Below are positions 8,602 through 16,384 of a stretch of DNA of 64,000 nt, in pieces. The translations under genes were made by a program, and so were the position numbers. Below the pieces are notes generated by a model. That model was not told the origin of the DNA, did no database searches, and saw only the letters and a list, made by a program, of their open reading frames with translations. The stretch is from ZC4RG19 sp046730015 (GTDB lineage Bacteria; Actinomycetota; Acidimicrobiia; Acidimicrobiales; VFJN01): contig JBKPHT010000126.1 in the NCBI GenBank assembly GCA_046730015.1, positions 1 through 64,000 on the forward strand, written 5' to 3'. How positions within the stretch are numbered: the first letter of the stretch is position 1; every line of letters starts with the position of its first letter.

Positions 8602-9042
8602 CTAGGCCTCGACCAGGGCCAGCAGCCGGGGCTTCGACCGGCGGATCTCGTCGGCCAGCAGCCGCTCGACCACCGGCCCGCCCAGGCTGCCGCCGTAGTG
8701 CAGGTGCATCGACAGCCGGCTGCCGTCGGCGACCGACTCCACCGTCGCGGCGAGCACCCAGTCGGCGTGGCGGCGGCCGTCGTGCTCCAACCGCTCGAAC
8801 CGGACCCGGCCGGGGCGGTCGTGGACGGTCCGGACCATCCGCAGCCGCTTCGACCGGGCGAACGGGCCAAGCCGGCCCCGGAGGTCGACCGACCAGGCCG
8901 GACCCGGGTCGCCGTCCATGGCCGGCACCGCCTCGGCGCGGGGCACGATGTCGAGCCACCGCGGGTAGCGGGCCAGGTCGTCGACCCAGCCGAACAGGTC
9001 CTCGGGCGGGCAGGGCGCCACCAGGTCGGCCGTCACGTCCAC
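8602..9042 (-). CDS. SRPBCC (START-like) family protein
   Basis: A 146-residue helix-grip protein of the polyketide cyclase/coenzyme Q-binding type. The family pattern is seen in PCPPEDLFGWVDDLARYPRWLDIVP near the start, a middle set of beta strands and a C-terminal amphipathic helix. It probably binds a hydrophobic ligand; no catalytic residues are obvious. The GTG at 9042 was chosen because it gives the usual short lead into the first strand. It overlaps the end of the thiamine pyrophosphokinase gene by ten bases, so the two are likely co-transcribed. Confidence 0.75.
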   Translation of the reverse strand: MDVTADLVAPCPPEDLFGWVDDLARYPRWLDIVPRAEAVPAMDGDPGPAWSVDLRGRLGPFARSKRLRMVRTVHDRPGRVRFERLEHDGRRHADWVLAATVESVADGSRLSMHLHYGGSLGGPVVERLLADEIRRSKPRLLALVEA

Positions 9043-9731
9043 GGCGGCGATCGTGGCACCCCGGCGGCCGGCGCCCCAACCCCGCCCGGCATCACCGCCA
9101 GCAGCACCCCCGAGCCCACCCGGACCGTCGCCTCGTCCCCCGTCATCTCGTTGCTCACCCCGCGGGTCGAGCCCGCCGGCAGGTCCTCGCCGGCGAGCGG
9201 GTAGAGCAGGCCGTCGGTGGTGACGCCGCGGGCCGGGCCGTGGGCCGGCAGCAGGCTCACCAGCGCCCCCGGCGCCCCCCGGAGGGTCGCCCGGTCGCGG
9301 ACGACCCACAGGTGGGCCGGGCCGATCCAGGCCTCGACCTCGACTCCGGCGTAGCGGGGCGAGGCCAGCGCCAGCGCCACCGCCAGGGCGTGGTCGAAAC
9401 GGTCGCCCGTCCCCGTCACCACCACCAGGCGACCCGGCCGCGGTCGCCGGGCCAGCGCCGCGGCCAGGGCCAGGTCGAGGTCGGTCGCGTCCTTGGCAAC
9501 CGGGTGGCGCTCGACCGGCACCCCGGCCTCGACGGCGGCGGCCAGCTCACCCCCTTCCACCGAGTCCATGTCGCCCACCACCAGGTCGACCGGCAGGCCG
9601 AGCAGGCCTGCACCCGCCAACCCGCTGTCGGCCGCCACCACGACGACGTCGCCGCCGAGGTCGCCCAGCCCGCCGGGGGGCACCTCGGGGGGGCCGCCGC
9701 CGCCGACGACGACCGCGACCGGTCCTGTCAC
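9033..9731 (-). CDS. thiN: Thiamine pyrophosphokinase (thiamine diphosphokinase)
   Basis: A 232-residue enzyme that would transfer pyrophosphate from ATP to thiamine to make the cofactor ThDP. The family blocks are present: VAADSG near residue 35, VVGDMDSV with the metal-binding acidic residues, KDATDLDLAL and GTGDRFDHAL. The C-terminal beta domain ends in a short proline-rich tail. Translation from GTG 9731 gives the normal N-terminus. The gene is divergent from the acyl-CoA dehydrogenase at 9789, with a 57-base shared promoter region, and overlaps the following SRPBCC gene. Confidence 0.85.
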   Translation of the reverse strand: MTGPVAVVVGGGGPPEVPPGGLGDLGGDVVVVAADSGLAGAGLLGLPVDLVVGDMDSVEGGELAAAVEAGVPVERHPVAKDATDLDLALAAALARRPRPGRLVVVTGTGDRFDHALAVALALASPRYAGVEVEAWIGPAHLWVVRDRATLRGAPGALVSLLPAHGPARGVTTDGLLYPLAGEDLPAGSTRGVSNEMTGDEATVRVGSGVLLAVMPGGVGAPAAGVPRSPPWT

Positions 9732-9788
9732 GCAGCCACGGTACTCGTGCCGGCGGTGACGTTCGGTGCCCAGGGCTACGGTCGGGGC

Positions 9789-10937
9789 GTGGAACGGACG
9801 CTGTTCGACGACGACCACGAGCTGTTCCGGGACAGCGTGGCCCGGTTCATCGCCGCCGAGGTGGCGCCGCACAACGACGAGTGGGAGCGGGCCGGGATCG
9901 TCGACCGGTCGCTGTTCACCGGGGCCGGCAAGCACGGGTTCCTGGGCATGGCCGCACCGGTGGAGCACGGCGGCGGCGGGGTCGACGACTTCCGCTACAA
10001 CCTCGTGATCGCCGAGGAGATCCAGCGGGCCGGGGTCAACGCCGCGGGGCTCGGCTGGACGCTCCACAACGACATCTGCCTGCCCTACTTCCTGTCGCTG
10101 GCGACGCCGGAGCAGCAGGCCCGGTGGCTGCCCGGTATCTGCTCCGGCGACCTGGTGACGGCGATCGCCATGACCGAGCCCGGCATCGGGTCGGACCTCG
10201 CGTCGATGACCACCACCGCCCGCCGCGACGGCGACGACTACGTCGTCAACGGGTCGAAGACGTTCATCACCAACGGCGTCAACGCCGACCTGGTCATTAC
10301 CGCGGTGAAGACCGACCCGTCCGAGCGCCACCGGGGCATGTCGCTGGTGGTGGTCGAGCGGGGCATGGCCGGCTTCGAGCGGGGCCGCAACCTCGACAAG
10401 ATCGGCATGCACGCGCAGGACACGGCCGAGCTGTTCTTCACCGACGTCCGGGTGCCCGTGGCCAACCGGCTCGGCGACGAGGGCCAGGGGTTCCGCTACC
10501 TGATATCCAACCTGCCCCAGGAGCGCCTGTCGATCGGCGCCACCGGCGTCGCCGCGGCCCGGGCGGCGTTCGACGCGACGCTCACCTACGTGAAGGAGCG
10601 GACGGCGTTCGGGCAGCCGGTGGGCTCGTTCCAGAACAGCCGGTTCCGGATGGCCGAGATGGCGACCGAGATCGAGATCGCCCAGAGCTACGTCGACCGC
10701 TGCGTGCTCGCCCTGAACGCGGGCGACCTCACCGCGGAGGAGGCGTCGATGGCCAAGTGGTGGTGCACCGAGCTGCAAGGCCGGGTGGTCGACGCCTGCG
10801 TGCAGCTCCACGGCGGCTACGGCTACATGGCCGAGTACCCGGTGGCGCGTGCGTACGCCGACGCCCGCATCACCCGGATCTACGGGGGCACGACCGAGAT
10901 CATGAAGGAGATCATCGGCCGCTCCCTCGGCCTGTGA
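9789..10937 (+). CDS. Acyl-CoA dehydrogenase
   Basis: A complete 382-residue flavoprotein that oxidises an acyl-CoA to the 2,3-enoyl-CoA. The FAD/substrate blocks AIAMTEPGIGSDL and GSKTFITNG, the RTAFGQPVGSFQ helix and the C-terminal YGYMAEYPVARAY and IYGGTTEIMKEII blocks are present. The last carries the glutamate position typical of the catalytic base in many members. Translation is from GTG 9789. It converges on a second acyl-CoA dehydrogenase only four bases away. It resembles long-chain-type enzymes, but chain length cannot be read from sequence alone. Confidence 0.9.
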   Translation: MERTLFDDDHELFRDSVARFIAAEVAPHNDEWERAGIVDRSLFTGAGKHGFLGMAAPVEHGGGGVDDFRYNLVIAEEIQRAGVNAAGLGWTLHNDICLPYFLSLATPEQQARWLPGICSGDLVTAIAMTEPGIGSDLASMTTTARRDGDDYVVNGSKTFITNGVNADLVITAVKTDPSERHRGMSLVVVERGMAGFERGRNLDKIGMHAQDTAELFFTDVRVPVANRLGDEGQGFRYLISNLPQERLSIGATGVAAARAAFDATLTYVKERTAFGQPVGSFQNSRFRMAEMATEIEIAQSYVDRCVLALNAGDLTAEEASMAKWWCTELQGRVVDACVQLHGGYGYMAEYPVARAYADARITRIYGGTTEIMKEIIGRSLGL

Positions 10938-10941
10938 CGGG

Positions 10942-12162
10942 TCAGGACCTCAGCAGGTCCTTGGCGATGTGGGTGATCTGGATCTCGTCGGTGCCGGCGT
11001 AGATCTGCAGAACCTTGGCGTCCCGGGCCAGCTGCTCGACCTGGAACTCGCTCATGTAGCCGTTGCCGCCGAACAGCTGGACGGCCTCGAGGGCCACCTC
11101 CGTGGCCGCCCGGGCCGAGTACAGCTTCATGGCCGACGCCTCGGCCAGCGTGAACCCCTGGCCCGTGGCCGACGCCTCGATCACCCGGAACACGAGGTTC
11201 TGGACGTTGAGCCGGGCCACCTCCATCCGGGCCAGCTTGTCCTGGATGAGCTGGAACTCCCCGATGGGCTGGCCGAATTGGACCCGGTCCCGGGCGTACG
11301 CCACCGACAGGTCGAGGCACTGCGAGATGATGCCGAGCGCCATCGCCGCCACCCCCGACCGCTCCTGCAGGAACGTCGCCTTGGCCGCGGTGCGGCCGCC
11401 GCCCTCCGGCTGCTCCGACCCGCCGATCAGCCGGTCGCGGCCCACCCGGACGTCGGTCAGGAACAGCTCGCCGGTCGGCGAGCTGTGCATCCCCATCTTC
11501 TTCAGCGGCTTCGACTGCTCGAGGCCGGGCATGCCCGAGTCGAGGACGAAGCTGAGCACGGTCCGCTCGGCCGGCGGGTTGCCCTCGTCGAGCTTGCAGA
11601 TGAACACGATCGTGTCGGCGTAGGGGCCGTTGGTGATGAACGTCTTCGACCCGTTGAGGACGTACTCGTCGCCGTCCCGCCGGGCGGTGGACTGCATCGA
11701 CCCGAAGGCGTCCGACCCCGAACTGGGCTCGGTGATGGCCCAGGCGCCGATCTTCTCCATCGTGAGCAGCGGGAGCGCCCACCGCTCCTTCTGCTCCGGC
11801 GTGCCCTTGGACATGATCGCCGCCGAGGTGAGGCCCATCGACACGCCCATGGCGGTGACCATGCCGGGGCTCCAGCGGCACAGCTCGATGATCGGGATCA
11901 TCTGGAAGGCCACCGCGTTGGCGGCCGCGGCGGGGTCGCGGGGCGCGCTCTCGTCCTCGTCCTCCCGGTCGCCGGCCATCTGGCGGGCGAAGCGGTCGCG
12001 GGCCATGGCGTCCATGCCGAAGGTCGTGAACAGCTTGCGGAGGATGTCGTAGGGGGGCAGGTCGCCGTGCTCGAGCTCCCGGTGGTGGGGCACGACCTCC
12101 TTGGCGATGAAGTCGCGCACGGCGGTACGCACCATCTGCTGCTCGTCCGACCAGTCGATCAC
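10942..12162 (-). CDS. Acyl-CoA dehydrogenase (second copy)
   Basis: A 406-residue member of the same superfamily as its convergent neighbour but clearly divergent from it. Visible blocks are ITEPSSGSDAFGS, NGSKTFITNGPYAD, RDRVQFGQPIGEFQ and YAGTDEIQITHIAKDLL, with the Glu of TDEIQ as candidate catalytic base. An insertion of about 20 residues rich in Asp/Glu lies near residue 65 (GDREDEDESAPRD). The start at 12162 has no overlap upstream. The gap to carD (12163-12287) contains the palindrome GCATC-AGC-GATGC at 12196-12208. Confidence 0.9.
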   Translation of the reverse strand: MIDWSDEQQMVRTAVRDFIAKEVVPHHRELEHGDLPPYDILRKLFTTFGMDAMARDRFARQMAGDREDEDESAPRDPAAAANAVAFQMIPIIELCRWSPGMVTAMGVSMGLTSAAIMSKGTPEQKERWALPLLTMEKIGAWAITEPSSGSDAFGSMQSTARRDGDEYVLNGSKTFITNGPYADTIVFICKLDEGNPPAERTVLSFVLDSGMPGLEQSKPLKKMGMHSSPTGELFLTDVRVGRDRLIGGSEQPEGGGRTAAKATFLQERSGVAAMALGIISQCLDLSVAYARDRVQFGQPIGEFQLIQDKLARMEVARLNVQNLVFRVIEASATGQGFTLAEASAMKLYSARAATEVALEAVQLFGGNGYMSEFQVEQLARDAKVLQIYAGTDEIQITHIAKDLLRS

Positions 12163-12287
12163 CGTGACCTCCGACCACTCCGGCTACAGGTTCTCGCATC
12201 AGCGATGCAAGCACCCTAGGACTGTGGAAGGGCGCTCCGGAAGTGGCATCCTGTACCGACCCCCAAGGGACGTTCGAGGAGTCGCGC

Positions 12288-12773
12288 GTGTCGTTTCGCG
12301 TCAAGGATCGGGTGGTGTACCCCCACCACGGGGCCGCCGTCATCGAGGCCACGGAGACGAGGTCCATGCAACCCGACGGCGAGGACAAGGAGTTCTTCGT
12401 GCTGCGGATGACCCACGGCGACCTGGTGCTCAAGGTCCCCGTGGACAAGGCCGAGGAGATCGGGATGCGGTACCCGATCTCGGTCGAGGACGTCGAGGAC
12501 GTGTTCGAGGTCCTGGCCAAGAAGGACGTCCGCGAGCCGACCAACTGGTCCCGCCGGTTCAAGAACCACCAGGAGAAGCTCAAGTCGGGCGACGTCTACC
12601 AGGTGGCCGAGGTGGTCCGGAACCTGGCCCTGCGCGACAACGACAAGGGCCTGTCGGCCGGCGAGAAGTCGATGTTCGTCAAGGCCCGCCAGGTGCTCGT
12701 CTCGGAGCTCGCGTTCGCCCTCGACATCAGCGAGGACGACGCGATGGACCGGCTGTCCAAGACCATCGCCTGA
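12288..12773 (+). CDS. carD: CarD-family RNA polymerase-binding transcription regulator
   Basis: A 161-residue global regulator that stabilises RNA polymerase open complexes at rRNA and other promoters. The N-terminal RNAP-interaction domain begins FRVKDRVVYPHHGAAVIE, and the C-terminal helical DNA-binding domain includes NWSRRFKNHQEKL and SGDVYQVAEVVRNL. The GTG at 12288 was chosen over an upstream in-frame ATG at 12243, because GAGGAG at 12276-12281 sits six bases before it and the length then matches mycobacterial CarD (162 residues). It is monocistronic and probably essential. Confidence 0.95.
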   Translation: MSFRVKDRVVYPHHGAAVIEATETRSMQPDGEDKEFFVLRMTHGDLVLKVPVDKAEEIGMRYPISVEDVEDVFEVLAKKDVREPTNWSRRFKNHQEKLKSGDVYQVAEVVRNLALRDNDKGLSAGEKSMFVKARQVLVSELAFALDISEDDAMDRLSKTIA

Positions 12774-12932
12774 CCGGTTCTCCCGCCGTTTCCCGGCCCC
12801 GTCGCGCCCCCGCCGCGCCCTGATACCGGCGTTCCCGCATCATCCCCTACAGTTCCTGCTCCGGTCGGCTGGGCGAGCGCCCGTCCCTCCGGTTGCTGGG
12901 ACCCGAGGCGGAGAGACCGACGAGGACGCAAC

Positions 12933-14042
12933 ATGAGCGACACACCGCAAGGACCTGACTGGTGGCAGGCCTCTGACGACAAGTGGTATCCACCGCCGCG
13001 CCCCGAGATGCCGGGCGACGAGACCGTTCCGCAGCCGGCCGCCGTGCCGGGGTTCCCGCCGCCGGGCGGCCCGCCGACCGGTCCGCCGATGGGCCCGCCG
13101 AGCGCCTACCCGCCGGCCGGCCCGCCAGGGGGGTTCCCGTCCGGGCCGCCGAGCGGCGGCTACCCGCCCGGTGCCCCCGGCGCCCCCGGTTACCCGCCGG
13201 GCGTCCCGTCCGGCCCCTACGGCGCTCCGCCCCCCGGGCAGGGCCAGAACCGCACGCCGCTGTTCATCGGCATCGGCGTCGTCGTCGCGGCCCTGCTCAT
13301 CGGCCTGTTCTTCGTGATGCAGGGCGACGACGACGAGACGTCGACCGGCGACGACCCGCCCGCCACCACCGAGGCGACCGAGCCGGACTCGCCCCCCACC
13401 AGCGAGACGCCGAGCGAGACCTCGGACCCTGGCGGCACCCCGTCCGGCGACACGACCCTGGAGGTCGTCGAGTCCGGGTTCTCCAACTACATGGGCGGCT
13501 ACGACCAGGACGAGCTGCAGGCGAGCTACGGCTTCATCGTCGAGAACACCGGGGACGAGACGGCGACCGACGTCGACGTCAGCGTGTCGGTCTTCGACGC
13601 CGCGGGCACCGTGCTGAGCAGCGAGCAGCACACCATCTACGTCATCCGGCCCGGCGAGAAGGTCGGCATCGGCGACGAGTTCTACAGCGAGCTGACGGCG
13701 GAGATCGCCAACCTCGAGGTCCAGATCGGCGAGCCGTCGCCGTACGCCACCGACGTGCCCGACGAGGGCACCCTCACCGCCGAGGGTGTGAGCACGGTGG
13801 CCGAGGAGTACGGCGGCCTGAAGACGACCTTCACGGTCACCTCGACCTACGCCGAGCAGCTCGACGGCCCCTACGCCTACGCCATCTACCGGGACGCGGG
13901 CGGCGCCATCATCGGCGGGTCGTGGGGCATCCTCAACTTCGTGCCCGCCGGCGGCTCGACCGCGGGCGAGATCACGAGCTTCGAGACGATCCCCGGCGTG
14001 GCCACCACCGAGATCTATCTCGACCCGGGCTACCTGGGCTGA
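12933..14042 (+). CDS. DUF2510/FxLYD-like membrane-anchored secreted protein
   Basis: A 369-residue protein. Residues 1-25 carry the GPDWWQASDDKWYPPP motif, a DUF2510-like tryptophan-rich segment common at the start of acidimicrobial envelope proteins. Residues 30-105 are a Pro/Gly-rich cytoplasmic linker with GPP and YPPG repeats. A membrane helix follows at about 110-130 (FIGIGVVVAALLIGLFFVM), then a Thr/Ser/Glu-rich spacer. Two extracellular beta domains follow, the first FxLYD-like (YGFIVENTGDETATDVDVSV). The ATG follows a GACGAGGA ribosome site. Function is unknown; surface display or sensing is a guess. Confidence 0.78.
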   Translation: MSDTPQGPDWWQASDDKWYPPPRPEMPGDETVPQPAAVPGFPPPGGPPTGPPMGPPSAYPPAGPPGGFPSGPPSGGYPPGAPGAPGYPPGVPSGPYGAPPPGQGQNRTPLFIGIGVVVAALLIGLFFVMQGDDDETSTGDDPPATTEATEPDSPPTSETPSETSDPGGTPSGDTTLEVVESGFSNYMGGYDQDELQASYGFIVENTGDETATDVDVSVSVFDAAGTVLSSEQHTIYVIRPGEKVGIGDEFYSELTAEIANLEVQIGEPSPYATDVPDEGTLTAEGVSTVAEEYGGLKTTFTVTSTYAEQLDGPYAYAIYRDAGGAIIGGSWGILNFVPAGGSTAGEITSFETIPGVATTEIYLDPGYLG

Positions 14043-14086
14043 TCCCGGCTTCCGGGGCGGCCGGCACCGGCCGGCCGGGCGGACGG

Positions 14087-14102
14087 CCCCGGGTTGCCGG
14101 GG
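14087..14102. terminator. Possible bidirectional terminator hairpin
   Basis: CCCCGG-GTTG-CCGGGG forms a perfect six-pair stem in the 103-base gap between the convergent genes ending at 14042 and 14146. A further GC-rich self-complementary stretch precedes it. There is no T-tract, as is common in high-GC actinobacteria, so the terminator call rests on position and pairing only. Confidence 0.35.
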
Positions 14103-14145
14103 CGAGCCCGGCAGTCGCCAGCGTCGTCCCGACTAGGGGCGTGCC

Positions 14146-14814
14146 CTAGGCGTCGGCTTCGAGGATCAGCTGGACCAGCGCTTCCTCGTCGGTGCGGTTC
14201 TCGAGGCCCCGCAGCGCCGGGTTGTCGCTCTCGCCGGTCGCGCAGCGCCTGATCGTGTGGAACCCGGCCCGCTTCAGCTCGGCGCTCAGGCTGGTCTCGT
14301 CGTAGAGGTAGCCGACGTGGTGCCCGTGATCGGCGAAGGGGACGCGCAGCAGGTCTGTCGAGTGCTCGGCGACGTGGCCCTTCTGCCGGTGCATGCCGAG
14401 CACCGCCGCGGCGCGCTCTTCGTCCTCGCCGAGGTAGTAGCGGGCGGCGGACTCGACGTCGGGCGTCGGCAGCCGGATGGTTCCTCCGGGCCGCAGCGCG
14501 GTGTGGGCCTGGCGCAGGAAGGCCCTGGCCTGGTCGAGCGTGAGGTGCTCGACCATGTTGTCGGCGAATATCAGCTCGACAGACCCAGGGTCGACCGGCC
14601 AGGGCTGCGTGGCGTCGAGGAACAGGCGGGTGTTCCAGTTGGCGTTGGTCACGACCCATCCGGGCCGGGGGGCGATCCCCCCGAGCTCGATGCGCAGGGG
14701 CGGGGTCGCCTGGGCCAGCTCGCGTCGCAGTCGCCGGCGCGCCAGCGGCGCGTTGAGCGCGATGATCACCGGCTTCACCAGGCCCTTGACGTGGACCCTC
14801 GCCCCAGACTCCAT
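14146..14814 (-). CDS. SAM-dependent methyltransferase, class I
   Basis: A 222-residue protein of the Methyltransf_11 type seen in polysaccharide loci. ELGGIAPRPGWVVTNAN corresponds to the glycine-rich strand region, VELIFADNMVEHL to motif II and HTALRPGGTIRLPTPDV to motif III. It is divergent from a flippase-like membrane protein 54 bases away. Both genes use visibly more A/T-ending codons than their neighbours, and both sit beside a tRNA gene, so the pair may have been acquired together. The acceptor could be a sugar or lipid-linked glycan; this is not shown. Confidence 0.75.
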   Translation of the reverse strand: MESGARVHVKGLVKPVIIALNAPLARRRLRRELAQATPPLRIELGGIAPRPGWVVTNANWNTRLFLDATQPWPVDPGSVELIFADNMVEHLTLDQARAFLRQAHTALRPGGTIRLPTPDVESAARYYLGEDEERAAAVLGMHRQKGHVAEHSTDLLRVPFADHGHHVGYLYDETSLSAELKRAGFHTIRRCATGESDNPALRGLENRTDEEALVQLILEADA

Positions 14815-14868
14815 GACCGGCCAGCGTACTAGCCTGACCGAGGAGCTGGGAGGAGGTCGGTCGGAGCC

Positions 14869-16233
14869 GTGGGAGTGCTACAGCGTTCTGCCGCACGCCA
14901 CCTCTCGCCCGCGCGCAAGCGCGGTGGCCGCTATGCCACGAAGCACCGGTTGCTCGTCCTCAGCGACCAGGCAGTGTCGAGCCTGAGCAACGTGCTGGTG
15001 ACGATCCTCGTCGCGAGCACCGCGAACCGTCAGACCTTCGGTGTCTTCGCGCTGACACTGGTTGCGTACCAGTTGGCTCTCGGGGCGATCCGCTCGGTCG
15101 CGACCGAGCCACTGCTGTCGCTGTACGCCGACCACGGTCCCCGCTCCCGGCGCGGCATCGTCGCCGACATCCAAGGGACGACGCTGTTCGTCGGCGCGGC
15201 ATGCTCGCTGTTGACCTGCGCGGTCGCCGCCCTGCTCGACCCGGGGCCGCAGGCGGCGTTCCTCGCCTTGGCGCTGGTGCTCCCGCTCGTGCTGGTCCAG
15301 GACACCTGGCGCTACCTGCTGGTCATCGATCGCCCGGGGGCGGCTCTGGCGATCGATGTCGTCTGGCTCCTCGTCCTCGTGCCGGCGCTGACGTTGGTAC
15401 CCTCGGGCTCCGAGGCCGGTACCTATGTCCTCGCCTGGGGTCTCACCGGCGCGCTCGGCGCGGTGACCGGGACGGCGCTGGGGTGGGGGTTGCCGGGCTG
15501 GCCGCATCCCTGGAAGTGGTTGGTGCGCCACGGCGCCATGTCCTGGCGGTATTTCATGGAGTTCGTGACCGCCCAGGGCGTCGGGCAGCTCGGGTTCGCA
15601 GGGCTCGCCGCGATCTCGGGAGCCGCCGCCCTCGGTGCGGCCCGGGCAGCCTGGGTCGTGTTCGGCGTGCTGGTCGTCGTCCACTCGGGCCTCTACATGA
15701 TCCTCGTGCCGGAGGGCGTGCGCGAGCGGAGCGACCCGGGCCGGCTGCGACGCAAGTTCGTCGGCGCTTCCGTGGCGTCGATCGGCGTCTCGGCCGCTTG
15801 GATGGTGACCTCGCTGCTGGTGCCGTCGAGCATCGGGATGCGCCTGTTCGGCGACACCTGGGATAAGGCCGAGCAGCTGCTGGTGCCAATGGGGGTCGTG
15901 ATGATCGCGGGGAGCGCGCTGAGCGGAGCGCTGCTCGGCATCAGGGCCCTGAGCGATCCAGGGCGCAGCCTGCGGGCCCGCCTGGCCTCCGCGCCGTTCC
16001 AGGCCGTCTGTCCCCTGGTCGGGGCCGTGTTGGGGGATGCCACCGGGTTCGTGCTCGGGCTGGCGGCCGGCAATGCCGTCTCCGCTGTCATCTGGTGGAC
16101 GAGCTTCCTGCGGGCGACGGCGGGCGACGCTCCGGCAGATGACCGCTCGCCGGTCCCGCAGCCGGCCGCGGGCAGCTCGCCAGGGACCGACGCCGGCGCG
16201 CCGGTCGACGCGGGCATCGCCGCCTCGGCCTGA
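14869..16233 (+). CDS. Polysaccharide flippase-like integral membrane protein
   Basis: A 454-residue protein with about twelve hydrophobic segments spread evenly along residues 25-430 and a Pro/Ala/Gly-rich tail. The general pattern resembles Wzx/MATE-type export proteins for lipid-linked glycans, for example VSSLSNVLVTILVASTANRQ in the first helix. Individual motifs are weak, so the family call is tentative. The GTG at 14869 follows AGGAGG at 14851-14856. Codon use is less GC-biased than in the flanking housekeeping genes. A flippase in a surface-glycan pathway with the adjacent methyltransferase is the simplest reading. Confidence 0.65.
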   Translation: MGVLQRSAARHLSPARKRGGRYATKHRLLVLSDQAVSSLSNVLVTILVASTANRQTFGVFALTLVAYQLALGAIRSVATEPLLSLYADHGPRSRRGIVADIQGTTLFVGAACSLLTCAVAALLDPGPQAAFLALALVLPLVLVQDTWRYLLVIDRPGAALAIDVVWLLVLVPALTLVPSGSEAGTYVLAWGLTGALGAVTGTALGWGLPGWPHPWKWLVRHGAMSWRYFMEFVTAQGVGQLGFAGLAAISGAAALGAARAAWVVFGVLVVVHSGLYMILVPEGVRERSDPGRLRRKFVGASVASIGVSAAWMVTSLLVPSSIGMRLFGDTWDKAEQLLVPMGVVMIAGSALSGALLGIRALSDPGRSLRARLASAPFQAVCPLVGAVLGDATGFVLGLAAGNAVSAVIWWTSFLRATAGDAPADDRSPVPQPAAGSSPGTDAGAPVDAGIAASA

Positions 16234-16281
16234 GCCGTCGCGCCGGTGCCAGCGGCCTCTAGCGACAGGGACGTCGGGTTG

Positions 16282-16355
16282 TGGGCGTAACAGGGCTCGA
16301 ACCTGTGACCTCACGCGTGTGAAGCGTGCGCTCTAGCCGACTGAGCTATACGCCC
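16282..16355 (-). tRNA. tRNA-Val (anticodon CAC)
   Basis: On the minus strand the acceptor stem GGGCGTA pairs with TACGCCC, the D stem is GCTC/GAGC, the anticodon stem CACGC pairs with GCGTG around the loop TTCACAC, and the T arm is ACAGG-TTCGAGC-CCTGT. The discriminator is A and CCA is not encoded. With T33 in place the anticodon reads CAC, decoding GUG valine codons. Total length is 74 nt. The gene lies between the convergent flippase and the same-strand amidase gene. Confidence 0.95.
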
Positions 16356-16384
16356 CGAGGGAACGTGAAGTCTAGCGCGGCCGG

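Noticed and set aside
16282..16355. tRNA-Val as an attachment site for an integrated element
   Set aside because: No integrase gene, no duplicated tRNA end and no phage or plasmid genes are seen nearby.
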